In this document: piece by piece, positions 45,452 to 54,408 of the stretch
Layout of the letters: every line of letters starts with the position of its first letter
Numbering within the stretch: the stretch's first letter is position 1
NCBI GenBank assembly: GCA_964410725.1
Contig: CAYPID010000001.1
Span: 253,373 to 317,372 of the forward strand
Origin: CALAZP01 sp964410725
Lineage (GTDB): Bacteria; Bacteroidota; Bacteroidia; Chitinophagales; Saprospiraceae
DNA length: 64,000 nt
Direction: 5' to 3'
Position numbers and translations under genes: made by a program
Notes under the pieces: generated by a model
Databases searched by the model: none
Told to the model about the DNA's origin: nothing
What the model saw: only the letters and a program-made list of their open reading frames with translations

Positions 45452-46399
45452 TTATCTCGGTATGGGAACGGAATCACTAATTTCTTCCATTATTCCTTCA
45501 ATAGTTTGACCCGCAATTGCCCGCTCTGAATCAATAATTAAGCGGTGCATTAAAACCGGCTTTAGCACATCCAAAATATCTTCAGGAATTACATAATCTC
45601 TCCCGGAAAGACCCGCCATTGCCTTTGCCATTTTCATCACGGATAACGTGGCTCTTGGTGAAGCTCCCAAAATTAATCCTTCATGATTCCTCGTAGCCAC
45701 AGTTAAATCCGCTATATAATTAATCAACTCATCTTTGATGAAAATGGACTGAACTAAAGCTTGAGCAGATAAAATATCTGCTTGTGTTGCTACAGGCTGT
45801 AAATCCCTCTCAGTAGTTCTGTCAAAATCTGTTTTAAACCGATGAAGAATTTCAATCTCTTCAGCTCTACTCGGAAATCCCATATCAATTTTTACCATAA
45901 ACCTATCTAATTGGGCCTCTGGAAGAGGATATGTTCCTTCTAACTCTATTGGATTCTGAGTGGCAACCACCATAAAAGGAGCGGGCAATTCATAAGTGGT
46001 TCCATCGATGGTTACTTGCTGCTCTTCCATCACCTCGAATAAAGCTGATTGTGTTTTTGCAGGGGCTCTATTGATTTCATCTGCTAATAAAATGTTTGTA
46101 AATACCGGACCTTTTATAAACTCAAATTCGCCGATATTGGAACGGTACAAATTACTTCCCAATGCATCTCCTGGTAACAAATCCGGCGTGAATTGAATCC
46201 TTGAAAAATCGACAGCCACTGCCCCTGCTAACAGCCGTGCCATAAGTGTTTTGGCAATTCCCGGAACACCTTCTATCAAAAGATGTCCTCCCGCCAAAAA
46301 AGTGCCAATCATTAATTTGAGCGCATCCCGTTGCCCCACCATAACGGAAGCAATACTGTCCATTATTTTTTTAGAAACTTCTTCTATTTTTGATTCCAT
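45452..46399 (-). CDS. MoxR-type AAA+ ATPase
   Basis: A 315-residue MoxR ATPase. Walker A is LIEGVPGIAKTLMARLLAG (near residue 42) and Walker B NILLADEINRAPAKTQSALF (near 105). The sensor 1 and arginine-finger regions VVATQNPIELEGTYPLPEAQ and LDRFMVK follow, with an AAA_lid_2-type C-terminus (GASPRATLSVMKMAKAMA). The gene lies 5 bp before DUF58 and 10 bp after DUF4350, the conserved Bacteroidota order. It differs from the MoxR at 22137-23216, which has VEE at Walker B and a different partner set. Confidence 0.93.
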   Translation of the reverse strand: MESKIEEVSKKIMDSIASVMVGQRDALKLMIGTFLAGGHLLIEGVPGIAKTLMARLLAGAVAVDFSRIQFTPDLLPGDALGSNLYRSNIGEFEFIKGPVFTNILLADEINRAPAKTQSALFEVMEEQQVTIDGTTYELPAPFMVVATQNPIELEGTYPLPEAQLDRFMVKIDMGFPSRAEEIEILHRFKTDFDRTTERDLQPVATQADILSAQALVQSIFIKDELINYIADLTVATRNHEGLILGASPRATLSVMKMAKAMAGLSGRDYVIPEDILDVLKPVLMHRLIIDSERAIAGQTIEGIMEEISDSVPIPR

Positions 46400-46409
46400 A
46401 TACTTGTAT

Positions 46410-47291
46410 TCAATATGATTTCTTGGTTAATCTTGATCCAAATATTAAATATAAAATTGCTGTGATTAGCCCAAGATAAAAGGCAGTTGCTAAACTCCTT
46501 TGCCTTAAAATGAACCTTAAAGGCTGATTCCCCACAATTGATTTTTCCTCTATTCTTTGTTCCTCCCCTGCAAGTCCCCCACTTTTGTTTTTTATATCCC
46601 ACGTTAACGTCCCCGAACTTAAAAATTGGAAAATCCACTCCACATACTCAAAGACTTGCTCCTCTAAAATTTGAACATTGACAAAGGCCAATGGTACCGT
46701 GTGTATCCATACTTCACCCTTACCTAAGTTAAATTTCACGAATACAGGATCACCATCCTGATTTCGATCCAAAACATTCAAGACTTCTAATGGCCTAAAG
46801 GATACAAAACCTCGAGATTCTATTTGACGCTCTTCCCAATATTTGATTGGAATACTTTCGCCAATATATACAGTGGTATCCATCTGAATATCAAAATAAA
46901 ACCTCAACTCCTCACTACTGCGCCCTAATAAGGTATCCATTAGCTGAGTCCCAACATATTCTGAAACAATCAACGCCTGGCCCCCATTTTGGATAAATTT
47001 AATTAACCTTTGAACGCTGGTGGAATCCGGCTGAAAATAACGGTTAATGTAAAGGTAAACATCCCCAAATGCTTCTTCTTCCGGAATACCATCCGATAAA
47101 ATTACCTCGCTGTAACTATTTTTTAACTGCCTAAATAACAAATACATCCCATACGGCATCTTCCTTTCTACTTGATAAGTTTCTGCCCAATCCAAATCGC
47201 GGGTAGCCGCAGTTCTGTTAAATATCAATCCAATAACTAAAACTATTCCTATTAATACGAGCCCAAACCACCCAATAAGACTAGCCTTCAT
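46410..47291 (-). CDS. DUF4350 membrane protein
   Basis: About 293 residues from the ATG at 47291; a GTG three codons upstream is in frame. An N-terminal membrane helix (IGWFGLVLIGIVLVIGLIF) precedes a periplasmic DUF4350 domain (PYGMYLLFRQLKNSYSEVIL, NGGQALIVSEYVG), which resembles a glutamine-amidotransferase-like fold. A second membrane segment near the C-terminus (AFYLGLITAILYLIFGSRL) ends the protein. It overlaps the upstream SpoIIM/DUF4129 gene by 11 bp. Role unknown; found with MoxR-DUF58. Confidence 0.8.
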   Translation of the reverse strand: MKASLIGWFGLVLIGIVLVIGLIFNRTAATRDLDWAETYQVERKMPYGMYLLFRQLKNSYSEVILSDGIPEEEAFGDVYLYINRYFQPDSTSVQRLIKFIQNGGQALIVSEYVGTQLMDTLLGRSSEELRFYFDIQMDTTVYIGESIPIKYWEERQIESRGFVSFRPLEVLNVLDRNQDGDPVFVKFNLGKGEVWIHTVPLAFVNVQILEEQVFEYVEWIFQFLSSGTLTWDIKNKSGGLAGEEQRIEEKSIVGNQPLRFILRQRSLATAFYLGLITAILYLIFGSRLTKKSY

Positions 47292-49626
47292 CCTCCTCAC
47301 TATTTATTTGCTCATATCTCCTATAAAAGTCATCCCACTCCCTTTTGACCAGATTTGATGGTCTTCCATACCATCCCCTTTCGAATATTTTGTTGACTTC
47401 GGCAACCATATCTCTTTTCCATTCTTTCGAAAATTGATCCTTAAACGCTCTATTGGTTGTTGTTATCGAAACCCTATTTTTCTCTAGCAGTTTAGCGTGA
47501 TAAGCCCTGATTAATGCCAACCAATTCTCTTCCTTTTGAAAATTTTCCAAATCTTGCCCTGTCCAGGTTTTCCGAACTTCTCGAGGCTTCAAACCACCAT
47601 TATCTAAACCTTCCAATTGTTGCCTTTCTGCCGTTTCTACTGCGTAATACTGAAAAATAAGTCGCCCTATTCCATAAATGACCAATAATCCACTCAAAAT
47701 ATACAGCACCCAATCCCAAGGAATTCTCTCCAAAATTTCCTTTAATTCTTGTAAATAACCTGATTGCACAGGCTCCCCTTTTTCAAAAAAATTCATAACC
47801 TCCCTTTCTTTTTTCCAAAGGTCCTTGTCAAAAGTAATTGGGGAAACTATAGTCTGAGTCCAACTTTTTGAACTTCCCCAAAAAAGCAGTACGACAGGTA
47901 GCCACTGTTTGATTCTATTTTTTAAACCCCTTCCTGTCTTGATCTCCAAAAGGGTTCCAGTCATCCAACACATAGCAATCACCGTCAAACTGTATATTCC
48001 ATAAATCAACAAAACAAAAGTAAACGTTAATATCCCCTTAGAAATACTAGTGGCAGCATTGATATAATCGGGTAAAAACCCAGTAAGGGTGTTTAAGGTA
48101 AATTGAACAAAATAGGTATCGAAAACTGCAATTAGAATGAGGGCTACCACAAATAGATTAAGTTGCAAACTTATTAAACGCAGCGTTTGTCCTCTAATTA
48201 ATTGCAGCACCTCTCCTATACTCCAATCCTCTTTAAGCCACCAATAATTCGTAATTACCCAAACTACTGGTACTAAAAAAAGTAAAACAATTGGGCTTAC
48301 AGGATGATTCAACGCCATCATTCCCACGATAAACCCTGAGGGAAAAATAAATATCCCAAAAAACTTGCGAAACCTTAACCCTTCCGATTTCTCTTCAAAA
48401 AACCTTAAGGTGATATAACCATGAATAAAACCCAAAATGAGCCCTTGTATAGGATTTTTAAAAAATTGACTTAAGTGACTTACAGTTCCTAAAATTTTAT
48501 TGGGAAAAATCATCTCGCCTAGGCCTTGACTCCAAATAGTTATGATTAAAAAGACCAATGCACAGCCCACCAACATTAAAATCACCTTACCGTCCATCCA
48601 CTTAAAACTCAACTTGAGGATTTCTTCAGCCGTATGAATTTGATAAAATGGAGTTTTTTCATCCTCAAAGCCTCGAACCACCTCAGGATCTACCCTTGAT
48701 GCTTCCAGGTCCTGAATGCTTACCCACTGACTACTTACGGAAGGGAACCACACAAAATAAATCAAAATAAAAATCAGACACACCACTATAAAACCTATTC
48801 TTAAAATATCCGGTGCATTTGTAAATCTGGTTAGATAGCCTTCGGCAAAACCAGCAAAAATCAACATAGGTACTATTCCCATCAAGATTTTGAAACCATC
48901 CCTTGCCGATTTTCTGAATGTTGAGGCGTTGCCACTAATCACCCCTTTCCCTAAAGTTAAGCCCGCTCCACCTGATAATATAATAGCAGTGATCTCTGGT
49001 AATCCATGGGTCCAAATAGTTAAAAAACTCTCTCTGAAAAAACCCTCCGAAATAAATAAGTACTGAAAGCTCCCAACTAATACTCCATTACTAATTAAAA
49101 GTCCAATACTTCCCAGACCTCCAATTAAACCCAAAACGTAAACTAATAAAGAAATAAATAGGTTATTAGCCGTAATCCCAGTTGCCATACCCAATTGATT
49201 CTTCTGCTTGTAAATTCTCATGGGGTCTCCTGATTGGATATTATCAAAGGTCATTGCTACATAATCCTCTCCCAAAATAGCGGACATAAATGTTCCCTCT
49301 CCAATTGAAGAGACCATCCCAACGATCATTGCAACTAAAAAAATTATTAAGGATACCCTTAAGGGAATTCTATGTTCGTGCAACAATAATGGAAGTTCTT
49401 GTAACCAAAATGACTGGTTCTTTTGATTATTGCGATTAGACCGAATTTTCTTTAACCAAATAGAAACCACCAAATGATTCAAATACACACTGATTCTGCG
49501 GTTGGGATAAAATGTCCTGGCAAAAGATGCATGTTCAGAAACCTTCTTGGTAAGAGCATAGTTAGCCTCTTGCCATAATTTTTGCCAATCTGCTATATTT
49601 TGTTTAATGAATTGCTTCTCCCGCAT
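47281..49626 (-). CDS. Fusion of SpoIIM-type, central multi-pass membrane and DUF4129 domains
   Basis: A 781-residue membrane protein from the ATG at 49626. The frame is open to 49818, but the family N-terminus is MREKQFIKQNIADW. Residues about 1-310 are a stage II sporulation protein M-like domain (FIKQNIADWQKLWQ at the start; LRVSLIIFLVAMIVGM; TIWTHGLPEITAIILSGGAG). About 330-580 carries six or more hydrophobic helices, and about 590-781 is a DUF4129-type tail (LYILSGLLVIYGIGRLIFQY, then NWLALIRAYHAKLLEKN). In many Bacteroidota these parts are separate neighbouring genes; here they form one uninterrupted reading frame. First gene of the DUF4350-MoxR-DUF58 run and divergent from RDD. Confidence 0.78.
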   Translation of the reverse strand: MREKQFIKQNIADWQKLWQEANYALTKKVSEHASFARTFYPNRRISVYLNHLVVSIWLKKIRSNRNNQKNQSFWLQELPLLLHEHRIPLRVSLIIFLVAMIVGMVSSIGEGTFMSAILGEDYVAMTFDNIQSGDPMRIYKQKNQLGMATGITANNLFISLLVYVLGLIGGLGSIGLLISNGVLVGSFQYLFISEGFFRESFLTIWTHGLPEITAIILSGGAGLTLGKGVISGNASTFRKSARDGFKILMGIVPMLIFAGFAEGYLTRFTNAPDILRIGFIVVCLIFILIYFVWFPSVSSQWVSIQDLEASRVDPEVVRGFEDEKTPFYQIHTAEEILKLSFKWMDGKVILMLVGCALVFLIITIWSQGLGEMIFPNKILGTVSHLSQFFKNPIQGLILGFIHGYITLRFFEEKSEGLRFRKFFGIFIFPSGFIVGMMALNHPVSPIVLLFLVPVVWVITNYWWLKEDWSIGEVLQLIRGQTLRLISLQLNLFVVALILIAVFDTYFVQFTLNTLTGFLPDYINAATSISKGILTFTFVLLIYGIYSLTVIAMCWMTGTLLEIKTGRGLKNRIKQWLPVVLLFWGSSKSWTQTIVSPITFDKDLWKKEREVMNFFEKGEPVQSGYLQELKEILERIPWDWVLYILSGLLVIYGIGRLIFQYYAVETAERQQLEGLDNGGLKPREVRKTWTGQDLENFQKEENWLALIRAYHAKLLEKNRVSITTTNRAFKDQFSKEWKRDMVAEVNKIFERGWYGRPSNLVKREWDDFYRRYEQINSEEDEG

Positions 49627-49637
49627 GGCCTTATGTC

Positions 49638-49645
49638 TATCTTTG
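49638..49645 (+). promoter_or_regulatory. -7 box for the RDD-rlmD run
   Basis: TATCTTTG matches TAnnTTTG, 12 bp before the first plausible RDD codon and 12 bp from the divergent SpoIIM start. A transcription start near 49650 is expected. Confidence 0.45.
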
Positions 49646-49657
49646 TAAAGGTACAAC

Positions 49658-50383
49658 ATAAGCAATATCGAAACATATCTTTTCCACTTAGACAATAAAG
49701 TACCCGTTTGGGTAAATCTAGCTCCCATAAAATTAAGGATAGGAGCCTTCCTGACAGATTTAGTTTTATTATGTGGAAGTGCTCTGGTTTTGCTTTGGGG
49801 CCTTCTAAACTTTACCAATAAATCTATTTCTCAAATGATTCCTTATAAAGGAGCTTTGATTTTTTTCTTAATGGTTCTATTTATCCTGTATTTTTCAACA
49901 CCCAGAACTCCAGGTAAAAGGTTAGCTAAAATTGTTGTAATGGATAAAAGTGGACGTTTCCCCAGTTCTTTAGATATGGTCATTAGGGCAGTCTTCTATC
50001 TACCTGATGTTTTTCTCTCCCTCGGTGCTTTGGCTATGATTTCCATTTTTCGGGATCCCCTCCAAAGGCGGTTAGGAGATCTTATAGCGAATACCATGGT
50101 TGTCAAAATTCCTGCCGTTACCGCTCCTTATCAATCTAATTTTAATTTGGATTTCATTCCTTCTATTTCCTATCCCGAAGTCAAAAACCTACCTGAAGAA
50201 TTATTACTACTGGTTAAAGAAGCACTCGTGACCTACAACCAGTATCCGAATCAAGCCCATTTAGAAATTTTAGACAATACCGCTCAAAAGATTGCCCATA
50301 TTTTGCAACTAAATGATCCTCCTGAAAACAGTAAACTATTTTTACAAACTATTGTAAAAGATTATATTACGCTCACAAGATAA
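49658..50383 (+). CDS. RDD family membrane protein with no canonical start codon
   Basis: A membrane protein of about 241 residues. The RDD domain begins VPVWVNLAPIKLRIGAFLTD and continues into two hydrophobic helices (LVLLCGSALVLLWGLLNF, GALIFFLMVLFILYF), then the TPGKRLAKIVVMD motif and a C-terminal charged tail. Reading upstream in frame the stretch is open from 49649, but no ATG, GTG or TTG occurs before the first RDD helix. The first in-frame TTG (49790) would delete that helix. The best upstream option is ATA at 49658, preceded by AAAGG. Either an unusual start or a sequencing error is implied. It is divergent from the SpoIIM fusion, as in other Bacteroidota. Confidence 0.65.
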   Translation: MSNIETYLFHLDNKVPVWVNLAPIKLRIGAFLTDLVLLCGSALVLLWGLLNFTNKSISQMIPYKGALIFFLMVLFILYFSTPRTPGKRLAKIVVMDKSGRFPSSLDMVIRAVFYLPDVFLSLGALAMISIFRDPLQRRLGDLIANTMVVKIPAVTAPYQSNFNLDFIPSISYPEVKNLPEELLLLVKEALVTYNQYPNQAHLEILDNTAQKIAHILQLNDPPENSKLFLQTIVKDYITLTR

Positions 50384-50392
50384 AACTCATAT

Positions 50393-51781
50393 ATGCGTAT
50401 TGTTGAAAATTTAACCCTTACTGATATAGCCGAAAAAGGATTTTCAATAGGAAGGGATGACCAAGGTAGGGTTGTTTTTGTAGAACATGCCGTACCAGGT
50501 GATATTGTAGATGTCCGTGTTTTCAAAAAAAGGAAGGGTATTCAATACGCTAGCCCAATCAAATTTCACCAACACTCACCAGATAAAGTCCTTCCCTTTT
50601 GCCAGCATTTCGAATATTGTGGAGGATGCCAATGGCAACATTTAGATTATAAAGCTCAAATCGTTTTCAAGGAAAAAATTGTTCGCGATGCCCTGGAAAG
50701 AGTAGGAAAAATTGCCGTTCAAAATTTTGAACCGATATTAGGGGCATCCATATCTAAAGAGTACCGAAACAAACTGGAATTTACCTTTGCCAACAAACAG
50801 TGGTTAAGTAAAGAGGAAATGGACGCTGGAGTTGATCGCAATGTAAATGTTGCTGGTTTCTATCACCCCGGAGTTTATGATAAAGTACTCAATATTGAGC
50901 ACTGTCATCTTCAAAAATCACCTTCTAATGAATTAAGGCTTGGGATTAAAGAATTAGCCGATAGTCTTGGAATTAGTTTTTATGATTTAGGAAGTCATTC
51001 TGGATGCTTGCGGAATATTGTAATCCGAATTACAACCACTGGTGAAATTCTACTCATAGTTTTCTTTGGTGATGAAGACGTTGAAAACCACCAACGACTA
51101 CTCACCGCTATTAAACAAAAATTTCCTCAGATCACCTCTCTTCACTTTGCCACTAATACTAAGCTGAACAGTAGTTATTATGACTTACCCATTGAACTAT
51201 TTGACGGTAAAGGTTTTATTGAAGAGACTTTAGGCCATGTCAACTATCGGATAGGACCGAAATCGTTTTTTCAAACCAATTCCTACCAGGCAGGCCATTT
51301 GTATGAATTGGTAGCTGAAATGGCACAACTTTCTGGAAAAGAAAATGTGTATGATTTATATACTGGAATTGGAAGCATTGGTCTTTTCTTGGCAAAAGAT
51401 AGTCGTCAAATAGTGGGAATTGAGGAGGTTCCGGAAGCTATTGAAGATGCTAAAATCAATGCAGAAATCAATCAGATAAACAATGCTGTATTTTTTACAG
51501 GAGACGTAAAAAATATCCTTCAACCTTCTTTTGTTGAAGAATTTGGATCACCCGACGTACTGATTACTGATCCGCCTAGAGCTGGAATGCATCCCGATGT
51601 AGTTAAAATGCTACTGCAATTGAAAGTTCCAAGAATGGTCTATGTCAGTTGCAAACCTTCAACTCAAGCAAGAGATCTTCAAATACTTAGTGAAATATAC
51701 ACCGTATCCAAATCTCGTGCCGTTGATATGTTTCCACATACCCACCATGTTGAAAATGTAGTCCTTTTGGAATTAAAATAG
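50393..51781 (+). CDS. rlmD: 23S rRNA (uracil-C5)-methyltransferase RlmD-like
   Basis: A 462-residue SAM-dependent RNA methyltransferase that makes 5-methyluridine in 23S rRNA. An N-terminal TRAM-like domain (ENLTLTDIAEKGFSIGRDDQ) is followed by Fe-S cysteines (CQHFEYCGGCQWQHLDY, near residue 64). The SAM region is VYDLYTGIGSIGLFLA (near 319). The motif LITDPPRAGMHPDVV (near 389) and the catalytic Cys in YVSCKPSTQARDLQIL (near 420) complete the family set. The gene is 9 bp after RDD and 5 bp before the next gene. Confidence 0.93.
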   Translation: MRIVENLTLTDIAEKGFSIGRDDQGRVVFVEHAVPGDIVDVRVFKKRKGIQYASPIKFHQHSPDKVLPFCQHFEYCGGCQWQHLDYKAQIVFKEKIVRDALERVGKIAVQNFEPILGASISKEYRNKLEFTFANKQWLSKEEMDAGVDRNVNVAGFYHPGVYDKVLNIEHCHLQKSPSNELRLGIKELADSLGISFYDLGSHSGCLRNIVIRITTTGEILLIVFFGDEDVENHQRLLTAIKQKFPQITSLHFATNTKLNSSYYDLPIELFDGKGFIEETLGHVNYRIGPKSFFQTNSYQAGHLYELVAEMAQLSGKENVYDLYTGIGSIGLFLAKDSRQIVGIEEVPEAIEDAKINAEINQINNAVFFTGDVKNILQPSFVEEFGSPDVLITDPPRAGMHPDVVKMLLQLKVPRMVYVSCKPSTQARDLQILSEIYTVSKSRAVDMFPHTHHVENVVLLELK

Positions 51782-51786
51782 ACCTA

Positions 51787-52137
51787 ATGGATCAAACATC
51801 ATTAGAATTATTGAAAACTGAATTAGCCCCTAATCTAAGCCTTTTGGGACAAGCTCTGGATACTATTCGGAATGAGCAAATCAGTAATTATCCTCTCATT
51901 ATATTAAGTGTACACCCCATAGAATTAGGCATATCTATTTTTGGCTCACAGAAAATTGGTTCCTACTTTTATTCAGCTTCAACCTTAGAAGAACTTGCAA
52001 CCAAAAAAATAATTCAAATGGATAAAGTTGATGATTTCCTCAAAGTCTACAAAAATCACGAGGATGAATTGTGCTTATTTCTGATTCAAGCTACTGGAGG
52101 GCAATTTATTTTTTTACCAATTGCCCAGGAACCTTGA
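51787..52137 (+). CDS. Small hypothetical protein, 116 aa
   Basis: No domain recognised. Small, predicted alpha/beta, cytoplasmic. Visible blocks are LELLKTELAPNLSLLGQALD, SVHPIELGISIFG and LCLFLIQATGGQFIFLPI. It sits 5 bp after rlmD and 3 bp before the YbhN-like gene, indicating co-transcription. Codon use is like its neighbours, so it is likely a genuine gene. Confidence 0.6.
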   Translation: MDQTSLELLKTELAPNLSLLGQALDTIRNEQISNYPLIILSVHPIELGISIFGSQKIGSYFYSASTLEELATKKIIQMDKVDDFLKVYKNHEDELCLFLIQATGGQFIFLPIAQEP

Positions 52138-52140
52138 TTT

Positions 52141-53196
52141 ATGGAAGAAAGGCATAAAATAGGATTCGATGGCCTTAAAATTTCAAAGGCTGCTTTACCA
52201 ATTTTAATAGGCCTTTCCGTTGTTGCATATCTATTTTGGAATCAATTTGATTGGAATGAATTCAAAGAAATTAATTGGAACTCCAGAACCTTTTTTTGGC
52301 TTTTATCAGCATCCATCTTTGGTGTTTTTCGACATTTGGGATATTCTTGGAGACTCCACCATTTGTCTTTAAAAAAATTTAGTTTAAAAAAATCAATAGA
52401 GTTAATTTTTATTTGGGAGTTTAGTTCCGCTGTTTCTCCTACTAGTTTGGGTGGGTCTGCCGTTGCCTTTTTTATTCTTTCCAAAGAAAAATTAAGTATT
52501 GCTCATACCGCAACTATTGTACTCTATACCATTGTATTAGACAGCTTCTTCCTCTTAGGAACACTCCCAATTTTTTACTTGATTTTCGGAACCTCTATTA
52601 TGCGCCCGGATGAGCTAGGTAATTGGGGATTTTACTTTGGATTTGCCTATCTTTTGATGACTTTTTACAGCGCTATCTTTTTTTATGGTCTTTTTGTAAA
52701 TCCCAATCAACTAAAGAGACTTCTTTTCTGGGTAACCCATTTTAAGCTCCTTAAAAAATGGAAAAATAATGCCAGCAAGTTGGGAGACGATATCATTTTG
52801 GCATCAAGAGAATTATCAAAAAAGTCATTTTCTTTTCACCTCATTTCTGGAATAAGTACCACCATTGCCTGGATGAGTCGCTTTTTATTGTTGAGTTGCA
52901 TCATGATTGCATTTTTGCCTGATTTTTCTTTACATCCCTTTAACTTATTTGAACTGTACGCCAGGCTTCAAACTATGTTTTTTGTAATAGCTTTTAGCCC
53001 GACACCAGGAGGAGCAGGCCTTATTGAAATACTTTTTAATGGTTTCTTAACCGATTATATAGACACCAATACCTCTACTACTATTATATCAACCATTTGG
53101 CGAATGTTATCTTACTATATTTATTTAATAGCTGGTGCCATCATTATTCCTAGCTGGCTTCAGAGGATTTGGAAGAAAAAATCATCCTATAAGTAA
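52141..53196 (+). CDS. YbhN/lysylphosphatidylglycerol synthase-type membrane protein (flippase-like)
   Basis: A 351-residue inner membrane protein with about eight hydrophobic helices. The family motifs SPTSLGGSAVAFFILSKEKL (near residue 99) and FSPTPGGAGLIEILFNG (near 285) are the paired Gly-rich elements of the UPF0104/LPG_synthase_TM family, which includes lipid-flippase-type and YbhN proteins. The catalytic acyltransferase domain of MprF is absent, so a lipid transport or export role is the likely inference. It lies between a small unknown gene and the VWA gene, each 3 bp away. Confidence 0.85.
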   Translation: MEERHKIGFDGLKISKAALPILIGLSVVAYLFWNQFDWNEFKEINWNSRTFFWLLSASIFGVFRHLGYSWRLHHLSLKKFSLKKSIELIFIWEFSSAVSPTSLGGSAVAFFILSKEKLSIAHTATIVLYTIVLDSFFLLGTLPIFYLIFGTSIMRPDELGNWGFYFGFAYLLMTFYSAIFFYGLFVNPNQLKRLLFWVTHFKLLKKWKNNASKLGDDIILASRELSKKSFSFHLISGISTTIAWMSRFLLLSCIMIAFLPDFSLHPFNLFELYARLQTMFFVIAFSPTPGGAGLIEILFNGFLTDYIDTNTSTTIISTIWRMLSYYIYLIAGAIIIPSWLQRIWKKKSSYK

Positions 53197-53199
53197 CTC

Positions 53200-54363
53200 A
53201 TGTCTGAAAAACAAACCCGATGGAGGCTGCTTCTTGGAGCTCAAAGTGAAGAATCAATCGATTCGTCTGAATCTCATCAAATGCTTCAACCAGGTTCAGC
53301 AGAGTCAGAAATAGATGAAGTGCTTGAACAATTGTATGAAAATGGCAAAAGAACTGGAGGACTGGGAGACTCCAATCTTTCTGTTAATAAATGGTTGTCA
53401 AAAATTCGAATACATTTTTCCAAGTCCGCAGTAAGAGTAATTCAAAAAGATGCAATTGATATTCTCGGTGTAAAAGAAATGCTCCTTGAACCAGAGACAC
53501 TTGAATCCTTGGAATCCGATGTCCACTTGGTGTCACAATTAATTGCACTAAAGGATATGATGCCAGAGAAAACGCTTCATGCAGCACGAGGAGTAGTCGA
53601 AAAGATTGTAAATGATATTCAAAAAAAATTAAGCTGGAAGCTTCAAAAATCTGTCACAGGAAGCTTGAATAAAAGTGTTCCAAAGACCCATCATCTAAAG
53701 TTGAACGATATTCATTGGCAAAAAACCATTCTAAAAAACTTAAAAAATTTTCAACCAGAATTAAATACCATCATTCCTGAAAAAATTTTCGGGTTTGGTA
53801 GAAAGGTTAGTAAAATGAATGAGTTGGTGCTGCTGGTAGATCAAAGTGGGTCAATGGGCAACTCCATGGTTTTTTCATCAATTACCGCGGCTGCCTTAGC
53901 CTCTGTACCAAGTTTAAAAACACATTTAATCGCCTTTGATGCTCATACAGTCGATCTCACTCCCTATATTAATGATCCCGTTAGTTTGCTATTTGCCGCT
54001 CAACTTTCTGGCGGTACTGATATAGGTAATGCGCTGGCTGTTGCCCTTACCAAGATTCAAAACCCTAGTAGGACAACTCTCATCCTAATCTCTGATCTTT
54101 TCGAAGGAGGAGAAGAAAAAGTCATGTACCAATATTTTGCCTTATTAAAACACCATCAGGTCAATGTGATTGTATTACCAGCTTTAGACGATGAAGGTAT
54201 TCCCGCGTTTGACCAAACAGTTGCCAAAAATATAGCCGGAATGAATATCCCTGTTTTTTCCTGCACACCTGATTTTTTGCCTGATTTATTGGCAATTACG
54301 CTTACAAATAAAAATTTATTTGAAATTTCTGATTGGGGGGTTGGTATTCAAAGAAAAAATTAA
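53200..54363 (+). CDS. VWA domain protein (YehP-like), probable partner of the MoxR at 22137-23216
   Basis: A 387-residue cytoplasmic protein. A helical N-terminal region (about 1-200) precedes a VWA domain with MIDAS residues in LVLLVDQSGSM (near residue 213), AQLSGGTDIGNALA (near 272) and LILISDLFEGG (near 296), ending VPVFSCTPDFLPDLLAITL near 360. The spacing and CTPD ending fit the VWA subgroup encoded with DUF5682, DUF5691 and YehL-type MoxR genes in other genomes. Those genes lie about 30 kb away in this window. Instead, it directly follows a YbhN-like gene and precedes a small Cys protein and a nuclease-helicase. Confidence 0.78.
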   Translation: MSEKQTRWRLLLGAQSEESIDSSESHQMLQPGSAESEIDEVLEQLYENGKRTGGLGDSNLSVNKWLSKIRIHFSKSAVRVIQKDAIDILGVKEMLLEPETLESLESDVHLVSQLIALKDMMPEKTLHAARGVVEKIVNDIQKKLSWKLQKSVTGSLNKSVPKTHHLKLNDIHWQKTILKNLKNFQPELNTIIPEKIFGFGRKVSKMNELVLLVDQSGSMGNSMVFSSITAAALASVPSLKTHLIAFDAHTVDLTPYINDPVSLLFAAQLSGGTDIGNALAVALTKIQNPSRTTLILISDLFEGGEEKVMYQYFALLKHHQVNVIVLPALDDEGIPAFDQTVAKNIAGMNIPVFSCTPDFLPDLLAITLTNKNLFEISDWGVGIQRKN

Positions 54364-54384
54364 TTATTTTACAACCGTTCTCCC

Positions 54385-54403
54385 TTTGCTGTTCATCAGC
54401 AAA
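54385..54403 (+). promoter_or_regulatory. Hairpin in the leader of the 100-aa gene
   Basis: TTTGCTG (54385-54391) pairs perfectly with CAGCAAA (54397-54403), with a 5-nt loop, ending 5 bp before the ATG at 54409. No U-run follows, so it may affect translation rather than termination. The only sizeable gap in the run (45 bp) holds this element. Confidence 0.3.
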
Positions 54404-54408
54404 TCCTT

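Noticed and set aside
49627..49818. 64-codon extension of the SpoIIM/DUF4129 gene
   Set aside because: It runs through the divergent RDD region; the MREKQFIKQN start at 49626 fits the family.
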